DNA of 5,915 nucleotides from Dehalococcoidia bacterium (lineage in GTDB: Bacteria; Chloroflexota; Dehalococcoidia; GIF9; UBA5629), in NCBI GenBank assembly GCA_012961565.1, contig DTZC01000111.1:1-5915 (forward strand), in the 5' to 3' direction. Below the pieces are notes generated by a model. That model saw only the letters and a list, made by a program, of their open reading frames with translations. It ran no database searches and was not told the DNA's origin. A program made the translations under genes and the position numbers. How positions within the stretch are numbered: the stretch's first letter is position 1; every line of letters begins with the position of its first letter. Of the stretch, positions 1 to 5,110 are shown one piece after another.

Positions 1-1
1 A

Positions 2-331
2 CTAGATGTGTACAGAAATCAATTGATAAACACTGCTCAGGGTATCTTCGTGTTCGGAGGCGGTCCGGGGAACCCTTATGGAGGTCCATGGGCAGTACCA
101 GGAGGAAAGATTTACTACAACGATATCGTCACCGGTGGTCAGTATGGCATCATGGTGGATCCCGGGGCTACTGGTGGTCCACTGGATGCGGAAAACAACT
201 GGTGGGGGGCTAATGATGGACCGGGCGGAGTTGGTCCTGGCTCCGGTGATGCTGTCAGTGCTAATGTGGACTATGACCCATGGCTGATACGTTCAGAAGG
301 CACGCCACAGCTACCGGCAGCGGCACGGTGA
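2..331 (+). CDS. Segment 1: C-terminal end of a right-handed beta-helix domain
   Basis: This is the 5'-truncated first segment of the frameshifted surface protein. It is rich in Gly and Asn and has short strand-turn units such as YYNDIVTGGQYGIMVD. It then shows the hallmark NNWWGANDGPGG (about residues 63-74 counted from the GTG at 8), which typically closes the last coil of parallel beta-helix (NosD/pectate-lyase-like) repeats in secreted proteins. VDYDPWL follows, the usual exit from such domains. The GTG at 8 is unlikely to be a real start because the frame is open to the window edge and no ribosome binding site is visible. True coding in this frame probably ends near 300, and the last ten or so residues before the TGA look like out-of-frame read-through. 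The likely role is binding or cleaving surface polysaccharide, or simply acting as an extracellular stalk. No catalytic residues can be assigned from this fragment. Confidence 0.6.
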   Translation, partial: LDVYRNQLINTAQGIFVFGGGPGNPYGGPWAVPGGKIYYNDIVTGGQYGIMVDPGATGGPLDAENNWWGANDGPGGVGPGSGDAVSANVDYDPWLIRSEGTPQLPAAAR

Positions 332-630
332 CCTTTGATAGCGACGCTGGCGGGATAACTGGACTGAAGGCGGTTGATGAGCGCGACTTGCCTGTTGCCG
401 GCAAGCCACGGGGCGTCAGGTTTCCCCACGGGCTGTTCTCGTTCGACATTATTGGACTTACTCCCGGCTCATGTGTCACCATAACCATGACCTTCCCTTC
501 GCCGATGCCGGTGGGTACTCAATACTGGAAATGCCAGGACGGTACCTGGATAGACTGCACCTCGCTTCTGGGCGATAATGACGGTGACAATGTGCTCACG
601 CTGAGGCTGTGTGACGGCGGGCTTGGGTGA
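280..630 (+). CDS. Segment 2: choice-of-anchor U domain
   Basis: This frame-1 segment encodes about 105 meaningful residues, beginning around ATATGSGTVTF near 305; the ATG at 280 lies inside segment 1 and is probably not used. The pattern is that of the choice-of-anchor U domain of bacterial and archaeal surface proteins: a TGSGTVTF strand, AVDERDLPVAGKP, FPHGLFSFDI, GLTPGSCVTITMTFP, GTQYWKCQDGTWID, and the terminal DNVLTLRLCDGGLG that normally continues as DADG…NGTIVDPGGP. That continuation is found in the other frame immediately after the junction, which is the strongest evidence that segments 2 and 3 belong to one protein. The domain usually sits between the extracellular part of a protein and its C-terminal anchor. 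Two or three Cys residues in the segment could form a disulphide outside the cell; this is speculative. Confidence 0.6.
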   Translation: MADTFRRHATATGSGTVTFDSDAGGITGLKAVDERDLPVAGKPRGVRFPHGLFSFDIIGLTPGSCVTITMTFPSPMPVGTQYWKCQDGTWIDCTSLLGDNDGDNVLTLRLCDGGLG

Positions 631-1132
631 TGCCGATGGACTGGCTAATGGCACCATCGTTGACCCCGGCGGTCCCTGTGTGCCAGCACCAGCGGTGCCA
701 GCACCAGGTCCACGAGCCTCGCCATCTCTGCCACCGGTGCGCCGCCTGAACCCGCCGCAGATGTCGGTGCAGTACCTGAGCGTGAATCCGCAGCAGACCT
801 ATGCCGGAGAGCCGGTGACCATCATTACCAACGTGGTCAATACCGGTGATGAGGCTGGGAACTACAGGGTGGCCCTGAAGATAAACGGACAGGTGGAAGA
901 GACCAGGATGGTGAGCGTTGGTCCACAGGGGACACAGCCGGTGAAGTTCATCGTCACCAGGTCTGACCCCGGGACCTACCGGGTGGTTATTGATGGTCAG
1001 CAGAGCAGTTTTACCGTTCTTGGCAGCGGCACAGGTGCAGCGGCGAGTGGCGGGCTGATTGCTATTATAGCTGCTGCTATCCTGCTTCTGGTTACGGTGG
1101 TGGCATTGCTGGCAAGCCGCCGCAGTGCTTGA
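611..1132 (+). CDS. Segment 3: CARDB-like Ig-fold domain with C-terminal transmembrane anchor
   Basis: This frame-2 segment (173 residues from a GTG at 611 that is probably not a true start) opens with the DADGLANGTIVDPGGP tail of the choice-of-anchor U domain. It then has a Pro/Ala linker with a repeated VPAPA/VPAPG unit, encoded by a 12-base direct repeat (681-692 and 696-707). Residues about 52-135 form a CARDB/NPCBM-associated-like beta-sandwich, with signatures such as LSVNPQQTYAGEPVTI, NVVNTGDEAGNYRVALKING and PGTYRVVIDGQQSSFTV. Residues about 146-168 are a strongly hydrophobic helix followed by SRRSA, a stop-transfer arrangement placing the domains outside the cell with a short cytoplasmic tail. 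There is no LPXTG or other sorting motif, so anchoring is by the membrane helix. The stop codon lies 25 bases upstream of a strong terminator, consistent with the end of a transcription unit. Confidence 0.7.
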   Translation: MTAGLGDADGLANGTIVDPGGPCVPAPAVPAPGPRASPSLPPVRRLNPPQMSVQYLSVNPQQTYAGEPVTIITNVVNTGDEAGNYRVALKINGQVEETRMVSVGPQGTQPVKFIVTRSDPGTYRVVIDGQQSSFTVLGSGTGAAASGGLIAIIAAAILLLVTVVALLASRRSA

Positions 1133-1157
1133 AGCTACATCATTATGATGAAGGCGA

Positions 1158-1189
1158 TTGGGGGCACCAATGGTGCCCCCAGTTTTTTT
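1158..1189 (+). terminator. Rho-independent terminator of the surface-protein gene
   Basis: A GC-rich hairpin has arms GGGGGCACC (1160-1168) and GGTGCCCCC (1172-1180) around an AAT loop. A T-A pair and a T·G pair extend its base, and seven T residues follow at 1183-1189. It lies 25 bases after the stop at 1132 on the same strand and is as close to a textbook intrinsic terminator as the window offers. Confidence 0.93.
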
Positions 1190-1223
1190 GATAGTGCGGT
1201 CGCTCCAAGGCCCTAGCGCCGGG

Positions 1224-1247
1224 GTCCTGACCCTGAAGGGTCAGGAC
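1224..1247. repeat. Perfect palindrome, copy 1 of a repeated hairpin element
   Basis: An 11-bp arm (GTCCTGACCCT) is followed by a 2-base spacer (GA) and its exact reverse complement. The inner 9-bp arm is identical to that of the palindrome at 2027-2052. No T-run follows on the plus strand and no A-run precedes it, so it is not a conventional terminator, and a separate terminator already stands at 1158-1189. It could be a dispersed REP-like element or a protein-binding site. Confidence 0.75.
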
Positions 1248-1384
1248 TACATATAATGTAATGGGGTGATTGCAGAGCTACAGTCGGAGGGCGCAGGATA
1301 TAACCAGATAAGGTTACCATCCTGGCCTCGCCCAAGCTATCCTGAAGCCTAGCACCATGCCCTACACAGTGAAAGCACAGCATA

Positions 1385-1412
1385 TTGGACGCTGCTGGTG
1401 ATGTGGTATAAT
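1385..1412 (+). promoter_or_regulatory. Extended -10 sigma-70-type promoter of rsfS
   Basis: A TTGGAC -35 box (1385-1390) is separated by 16 bases from a perfect TATAAT (1407-1412). The -10 is preceded by TGG, giving the extended form TGnTATAAT. Transcription should start near 1418-1420, about 25-40 bases before the possible rsfS starts. Confidence 0.8.
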
Positions 1413-1444
1413 AAATTATCAATTGGTTTGCAGCAAATATCGGT

Positions 1445-1804
1445 TTGGAGGGGCGAGTTCTGGAAGCGATTGATGTAGCCCGGCGGGCGGTAGAGATTGC
1501 CTCAGACAAGCAGGCTGAGGATATCGTAATACTTGATACCAGGCAGGTCTGCTCCTTCGCAGACTACTTCGTTATCTGCAGCGGGGAAAGCAGCCGCCAG
1601 ATTGAAGCTATCTGGCAGGAGATCTATGAGGCATTGCGGCGTGACGGTATCACGCCGCATCATATCGAGGGCACTGCTGATTCTGGATGGATTCTTCTCG
1701 ACCTCGGTGACGTAATCGTCCATATCTTCTCCCCGACACAGCGGGACTATTACAGCTTAGACGACCTCTGGTGCCAGGCTATGCCCGTGGTCAGAATTCA
1801 ATAG
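1445..1804 (+). CDS. rsfS: Ribosomal silencing factor RsfS (Iojap/DUF143 family)
   Basis: RsfS binds ribosomal protein uL14 on the 50S subunit and blocks joining with the 30S, lowering translation in stationary phase or starvation; it acts in the cytoplasm. The 119-residue product has the usual family length and covers the domain end to end: SDKQAEDIVILDT, FADYFVICSGESSRQ, HHIEGTADSGWILLDLGDVIVHIF, and a closing YYSLDDLW. The start is uncertain. The TTG at 1445 has no ribosome binding site. A strong GGAGGGG (1447-1453) lies inside that reading and is ideally spaced for a CTG at 1460, giving a protein beginning MEAIDVARRAVEIAS, the same distance from the conserved DK as in Bacillus. It has its own extended -10 promoter and is apparently monocistronic. 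Its common partners, such as nadD and the HD-domain protein YqeK, are not adjacent here. Confidence 0.95.
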   Translation: MEGRVLEAIDVARRAVEIASDKQAEDIVILDTRQVCSFADYFVICSGESSRQIEAIWQEIYEALRRDGITPHHIEGTADSGWILLDLGDVIVHIFSPTQRDYYSLDDLWCQAMPVVRIQ

Positions 1805-2167
1805 AGGTCTTTATAGCAAACTTCAGGGCTGTATCGCTGCCCTTCTCCTTGCACCTTTGACCTTCTCTGTCTTGTCCCTCCGGATACCGGTGCTTTCTCC
1901 GAGCTCCATTGGCCTGTTGTTTTCAGTTTGCCATTGAGGGTTGTGTGCTAGCAATGTGGGTATGGAGTGTGACCCTTGAATTATGTTCGCCGGTGCAGCC
2001 CCCACCCTTCGATTACTTTTTCCATGCAGCCTGACCCTTTAGGGTCAGGCTGTGAGGTTCGGGGCTACCTGTGCGATTTCTAGTCCACAGGACTCAGCCT
2101 CGAGGTTGCATGCGTGGCAAATAGCGGGGTTAAAGCCGGGTGGTTTCAGGTCTGGTGGTTGGGGTGG
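1805..2167. other. Intergenic region between convergent rsfS and ndk, no recognised gene
   Basis: These 363 bases separate the ends of two converging genes. The only clear structure is the palindrome at 2027-2052. A TGACCCT half-site (1970-1976) matches the palindrome core. A 60-codon minus-strand ORF (1823-2005) has no recognisable domain, and I do not accept it as a gene. There is a weak AGTCC-ACA-GGACT hairpin at 2082-2094, but no strong T-tailed terminator for either gene. The stretch may hold the decayed remains of a mobile or repeat element; this is a guess from its length and the palindrome. Confidence 0.5.
2027..2052. repeat. Perfect palindrome, copy 2 of a repeated hairpin element
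   Basis: The 12-bp arms (CAGCCTGACCCT and its exact reverse complement) enclose a TT spacer. The inner CCTGACCCT…AGGGTCAGG is identical to the palindrome at 1224-1247. The outer pairs differ between the copies (GT/AC versus CAG/CTG) but still pair, so the hairpin, not just the sequence, is preserved. A T-stretch (2017-2022) lies on the plus-strand upstream side, which reads as A's downstream of the hairpin on the minus strand. It is therefore not a standard terminator for either flanking gene. Confidence 0.8.
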
Positions 2168-2584
2168 CTAGCCCAGGAGTTCCTGTGGTGAAAAGAAGAG
2201 GCTGATTTCCTTTTCGGCGCTTTCTGCCGAGTCGGAGCCATGGACGAGATTACACTGGATATCAAGCCCGAAATCGCCGCGGAGGCTGCCTGGGGTGGCT
2301 TTGAGCGGGTCGGTTGCCCCCATCGTCTGGCGTATAGCCTCGATGGCGTTTTCTCCCTCAAAGACAGCAGCTATTATAGGGGCGGAGGTGATGAATTCCA
2401 CCAGGTCATCGAAGAAAGGTTTGCCCTTGTGGACAGCATAATGGCGTTGTGCCAGACTCTTGTCCATGTGCAGCATCTTTAAAGCCACCAGTCTTAACCC
2501 CCGTCTTTCCAAACGTGAGATGATAGTCCCCGCCAGTCTCCGCTGCATAGCGTCAGGCTTGATAAGCACCAGACTCCTCTCCAT
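2168..2584 (-). CDS. ndk: Nucleoside diphosphate kinase
   Basis: Ndk moves the gamma-phosphate of ATP to other (d)NDPs through a phospho-histidine intermediate, balancing cytoplasmic (d)NTP pools. The 138-residue product is normal for the family. Visible landmarks are Lys9 in LVLIKPDA, Tyr49 and the KGKPFF segment, the nucleotide-site Arg85 and Thr91 (in GATDP), Arg102 in SLRGDFG, and the catalytic His115 in NLVHGSDS with the following EKEISLFF. I place the start at the ATG at 2584: it gives the family-typical MERSLVLIKPDA and has AAGGAG seven bases upstream. An ATG seven codons further upstream (2605) has no such site. The gene lies 39 bases downstream of tsaB on the same strand and is probably the last gene of that transcription unit. 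Confidence 0.97.
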   Translation of the reverse strand: MERSLVLIKPDAMQRRLAGTIISRLERRGLRLVALKMLHMDKSLAQRHYAVHKGKPFFDDLVEFITSAPIIAAVFEGENAIEAIRQTMGATDPLKATPGSLRGDFGLDIQCNLVHGSDSAESAEKEISLFFSPQELLG

Positions 2585-2591
2585 TTTGCGG

Positions 2592-2597
2592 CTCCTT
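2592..2597 (-). promoter_or_regulatory. Ribosome binding site that fixes the ndk start
   Basis: The minus strand reads AAGGAG here, seven bases before the ATG at 2584. It lies downstream of the alternative ATG at 2605, so it decides in favour of the shorter protein. Confidence 0.85.
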
Positions 2598-2623
2598 TCG
2601 CTCATAACAGTTGTTCCCGTTTA

Positions 2624-3397
2624 CTATTTTTTGCGCTGGGTAATAGGTGGTGGGCGCAGGTATAAGGGCTGGAGGGCTGCCGGGTTGTCCTGCTTCCCCT
2701 GGCTGAGCCGCTGCCAGCCAAGCGCTGCCAGATAGCTGGCGTGCCGCAATCTGGCTTCAGCGCCGGGTATCATAGCGAATTCGCCCAGCCTCTGCTGTAG
2801 CTGCTCGATTACAGGCGCCGGGATTTCACCGCAGAACAGCGTCCTATCTCTGGTCCGCTGGCACAGGGCATCAACAGTGGTAATGTGTTCCTCGATGAGG
2901 CACTGCCAGCCACCATTCTGTCGGTAAACGGCGGTGGCGATCTCACCACGGCCGGCATTATGGATGGGACATACGGGCAGCCCGGTAAAGGCAAAAGGAT
3001 AGGCTTCAATTTCCAGGGTGCTCACTCCTACCAGCGGGATATTCAGGGCGAAGGCTAGACCTTTGGCGATGCTCATACCGACCCTAAGCCCGTTGAAGCT
3101 GCCCGGTCCTTTCGCTACGAAGATGACGCTGAGTGACCGGGGGCTCAGCCGGCTGCGATTCAGCAGCTCTTTTATATTGGGCACTAGTTCCACAGTGTGG
3201 CTCTGTCTGGAGTACCAGGTCAGCTCAGCTAATGTCCGTCCCTGCTGAGATAGAGCGATGCTGCTGAAATCGGTGGAGGTATCAATAGATAGCTCTATTG
3301 AGCAGCTATCATCGCTCACATCGCCAGCCGGGCGGCGGCCCAAGGCCTGATAGTACCGGGACGAGGATGAAGCGGAGTGATTTCCAGTCGGGCTCAT
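2624..3397 (-). CDS. tsaB: tRNA threonylcarbamoyladenosine biosynthesis protein TsaB
   Basis: TsaB is the scaffold partner of the threonylcarbamoyl transferase TsaD and of TsaE in forming t6A at position 37 of ANN-decoding tRNAs. It has the ASKHA fold but no catalytic activity of its own. Diagnostic segments are LSIDTST (residues 36-42), SRQSHTVELVP (63-73), the family signature GPGSFNGLRVG (97-107; Asn replaces the commoner Thr) and HNAGRGEIATAVY. The product is 257 residues because about 33 Ser-rich residues precede the conserved IELSIDTST; without them it would be about 224, the usual size. The ATG at 3397 overlaps the tsaE stop as ATGA and has AGGAG ten bases upstream, which supports this start. 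A GTG at 3319 would give a shorter form but lacks a ribosome binding site. tsaD and rimI, frequent neighbours, are absent here; ndk follows instead. Confidence 0.93.
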   Translation of the reverse strand: MSPTGNHSASSSSRYYQALGRRPAGDVSDDSCSIELSIDTSTDFSSIALSQQGRTLAELTWYSRQSHTVELVPNIKELLNRSRLSPRSLSVIFVAKGPGSFNGLRVGMSIAKGLAFALNIPLVGVSTLEIEAYPFAFTGLPVCPIHNAGRGEIATAVYRQNGGWQCLIEEHITTVDALCQRTRDRTLFCGEIPAPVIEQLQQRLGEFAMIPGAEARLRHASYLAALGWQRLSQGKQDNPAALQPLYLRPPPITQRKK

Positions 3398-3876
3398 ATT
3401 TTTTCTGCTCCTAGGCTCAAACTAAGAGCTTTCAGCAGCTCAGAGTAGCGCTTACCTCTGGGCTGGAGTCGGATAGAGCGTTCTGTATCTGATATGTAGC
3501 TGAGCCTGATGGTCAAATTCTCCCTGGGCAGCAAGGCTATGCCTTTGTCTGCCCATTCGATGACACATACGCCATCACCATAGAGATATTCATCAAGCCC
3601 CAAATCCATGATTTCCTCAATGCGGTCGAGCCTGTAGAAGTCTATGTGGTACAGAGGAAGCCTGCCGTAGTGCTCCCTGACTATGACGAAGGAGGGGCTG
3701 AAGGCATATTCCTCGATACCCAGCCCCCAGGCAATACCCTGTGTGAGACAGGTCTTGCCACTACCCAGGTGACCAATCAGCAGGAAGATATCCCCCACCT
3801 GTGCCAGTTCGCCCAGGTGCTTCCCCAGGAGCTGGGTCTGCTCAGGACTACGGGAATTTAACTGCACGACTCTCAT
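3394..3876 (-). CDS. tsaE: tRNA threonylcarbamoyladenosine biosynthesis ATPase TsaE
   Basis: TsaE is the small P-loop ATPase that drives the TsaB-TsaD complex through its t6A cycle. The 160-residue product has the family layout. A Walker A motif GHLGSGKT (35-42) follows a GDIFLLI strand. Then come SPSFVIVREH, the conserved HIDFYRLD, GLDEYLYGDGVCVIEWADKG carrying the family's EW signature, and a basic C-terminal region. The stop overlaps the tsaB start by four bases (ATGA), indicating translational coupling and equal expression. The start at 3876 lacks a good Shine-Dalgarno sequence, so initiation may rely on upstream translation (see the 35-codon frame ending eight bases before it) or on weak pairing. 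The gap to the upstream thiL is 112 bases with no convincing promoter or terminator, so co-transcription with thiL is likely. Confidence 0.96.
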   Translation of the reverse strand: MRVVQLNSRSPEQTQLLGKHLGELAQVGDIFLLIGHLGSGKTCLTQGIAWGLGIEEYAFSPSFVIVREHYGRLPLYHIDFYRLDRIEEIMDLGLDEYLYGDGVCVIEWADKGIALLPRENLTIRLSYISDTERSIRLQPRGKRYSELLKALSLSLGAEKI

Positions 3877-3988
3877 CTCAGCGTCTACACTATCAGGTGC
3901 AGGACAGTTGTGGCTGCCTCATTGTTACTCAAATGCTGCAATCTCCACCACCCTGCTGCCCTTGTTGCCGTGTTATCAAATATCCTGT

Positions 3989-4999
3989 TCATAGCTGAGA
4001 TTTGAAATGCTCCCAGCCTATCTGCTGCCAAGGGATACTTTTGCCTGTGGAATCGATAACAGAGACTTCTCCCGGCGTTCCCGCGGTTATCTCACCGATT
4101 ACGGTCACAGGACAGGAAATTGCCCGTTTCACCTGGTCAACGGTGTGACCTGGTGCGGTGAATAGCAGTTCGTAATCCTCACCACCACTGAGAGCTAGAT
4201 AGTAGTAGTCCGACTCGAAGCTGGCTTGGACGGCGGGATGGACCGGGACTGCATCTTTATTGATGGTGGCGCTGACCTTGCTTGCGCGGCAGACATGTGC
4301 CAGGTCAGCGAGCAGTCCATCGCTTATATCTATAGCGGTTTTGACACCCTGCTGCAACAGTATTTGCCCTTCATTCACCCTGGGCATTGGCTTAAAGTGC
4401 GCCTTTCGCAGAGACTGGTTCGTTTCTGTGCTGAAGTTAAGCTTTTGTTTAAGCATTTTAAGAGCGGCGGCTGAGGCTCCCAGGTAACCAGTGACCGCTA
4501 CCTGGTCGCCCGGTGCAGCTGCGGTGCGGGTCAGTAAGAACGGGGACTCCAGACTACCCCAGATGGAGATGTTGATGACTACTTTACTGGCAGAGGTGAT
4601 GTTACCACCGACTATGGCTACCTGGAAATGGTCAGCTATCTGCACCATGCCCTGATAGAGCTGGTAAATGCTGTCTGTTTCCAGGCTGCCGGGCAGGGCT
4701 AATGATATCAGGGCATACCTGGGAGTGCCACCCATGGCTGCGATATCACTTAGATTCACAGCGATAGCTTTCCAGCCCAGTTCTTCCCAGCCAATAGTAT
4801 TCAGCTCAAAATGTGTCCCCTCCACCAGGCTGTCTGTGGTAGCTAGGTGGATGGGACTGTCATCACGCCAAACAGCGGCGTCATCGCCAATGCCTATGAG
4901 CAGGTTTTGCCACGAAGCAAAGCCAGCGTTTCTGGACTTGCCAACGATCTCACCGAGAAGCTCGAGCAGACCAAACTCTCCCAGTTCAGAGACCTTCAT
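3989..4999 (-). CDS. thiL: Thiamine-monophosphate kinase ThiL
   Basis: ThiL phosphorylates thiamine monophosphate with ATP to thiamine pyrophosphate, the last step of de novo cofactor synthesis. The 336-residue product spans both halves of the PurM/AIRS-type fold. Seen in order are KVSELGEFGLLELL, GIGDDAAV (36-43) and TTDSLVEGTHF (54-64), whose Asp residues bind Mg2+. Next are NLSDIAAMGGTP (82-93), GGN (131-133), HFKPMPR (201-207), IDISDGLLADL (223-233) and LSGGEDYELLF (270-280). The frame is open for 82 more codons upstream to 5245, but that part runs antisense through the zinc-ribbon gene and matches nothing in ThiL. The ATG at 4999 gives the exact family N-terminus. It has no ribosome binding site; instead a TATAAT box ends seven bases upstream, pointing to leaderless initiation. 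It is the first gene of the minus-strand cluster. Confidence 0.96.
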   Translation of the reverse strand: MKVSELGEFGLLELLGEIVGKSRNAGFASWQNLLIGIGDDAAVWRDDSPIHLATTDSLVEGTHFELNTIGWEELGWKAIAVNLSDIAAMGGTPRYALISLALPGSLETDSIYQLYQGMVQIADHFQVAIVGGNITSASKVVINISIWGSLESPFLLTRTAAAPGDQVAVTGYLGASAAALKMLKQKLNFSTETNQSLRKAHFKPMPRVNEGQILLQQGVKTAIDISDGLLADLAHVCRASKVSATINKDAVPVHPAVQASFESDYYYLALSGGEDYELLFTAPGHTVDQVKRAISCPVTVIGEITAGTPGEVSVIDSTGKSIPWQQIGWEHFKSQL

Positions 5000-5006
5000 C
5001 GCTGGA

Positions 5007-5015
5007 ATTATAGCA
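5007..5015 (-). promoter_or_regulatory. Extended -10 promoter of thiL, leaderless arrangement
   Basis: On the minus strand the sequence is TGCTATAAT, a perfect -10 with the TGn extension, ending seven bases before the ATG of thiL. The expected transcription start falls at or next to the A of that ATG. No good -35 box is seen, which is normal for extended -10 promoters. Confidence 0.7.
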
Positions 5016-5055
5016 TACGCCCCCGCTTTGGCATAAGCTTTTCTGTTTCTGGGTG

Positions 5056-5084
5056 TTGTATCTGACACAGGCAAGTTATATAAT
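5056..5084 (+). promoter_or_regulatory. Promoter of the zinc-ribbon gene pair
   Basis: TTGTAT (5056-5061) is followed after 17 bases by a perfect TATAAT (5079-5084). The start of transcription should be near 5091, about 20 bases before the ATG at 5111. It is divergent from the thiL promoter, with the two -10 boxes about 67 bases apart, so one bound regulator could affect both. Confidence 0.65.
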
Positions 5085-5099
5085 GCAGCCAAACAGGTC

Positions 5100-5105
5100 A
5101 GGAGG
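5100..5105 (+). promoter_or_regulatory. Ribosome binding site that fixes the zinc-ribbon start
   Basis: AGGAGG lies five bases before the ATG at 5111. The GTG at 5105 overlaps this site and so cannot be its start. Confidence 0.85.
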
Positions 5106-5110
5106 TGGGT

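Larger units (their letters stand above)
2..1132 (+). pseudogene. Membrane-anchored surface protein, 5'-partial, with two compensating frameshifts
   Basis: One gene appears to span this whole stretch, although no single frame is open across it. Frame 2 carries the end of a beta-helix domain, frame 1 a choice-of-anchor U domain, and frame 2 again a CARDB-like domain and membrane anchor. The domain order is natural for a large exported surface protein, and the protein sense continues smoothly across both junctions (…YDPWLIRSEG then ATATGSGTVTF; …CDGGLG then DADGLANG). The first junction (about 294-306) behaves like a missing base. The second (625-630, a GGG run before TGA) behaves like one extra base, so the original frame is restored. 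The gene enters from outside the window: codons upstream of the GTG at 8 are open. It ends at 1132 and is followed by a terminator. It may be a recent pseudogene, an intact gene with two sequence errors, or less likely a recoded gene. Confidence 0.7.

Noticed and set aside
1252..1257. TATAAT just after the first palindrome as a promoter
   Set aside because: No -35 box at a suitable distance and no TGn extension; the promoter at 1385-1412 is far better placed for rsfS.
1301..1316. TAACC-N6-GGTTA inverted repeat upstream of rsfS as an operator or tRNA-like structure
   Set aside because: Only five perfect pairs with no further symmetry; too weak to claim, and no tRNA arms are present.
1213..1509. 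98-codon minus-strand ORF covering the rsfS promoter and 5' end
   Set aside because: Runs antisense through a clear promoter and a conserved gene, and its product resembles no family.
1823..2005. 60-codon ORF on the minus strand downstream of rsfS
   Set aside because: No recognisable domain, no ribosome binding site and a charged, low-complexity composition in an intergenic spacer; kept only as part of an unexplained region.
2027..2052. Palindrome as bidirectional terminator for rsfS and ndk
   Set aside because: No T-run follows it on either strand; the T-stretch at 2017-2022 is on the wrong side for both directions.
4226..4487. Plus-strand ORFs inside thiL
   Set aside because: Antisense shadows of conserved ThiL motifs with no family resemblance of their own.
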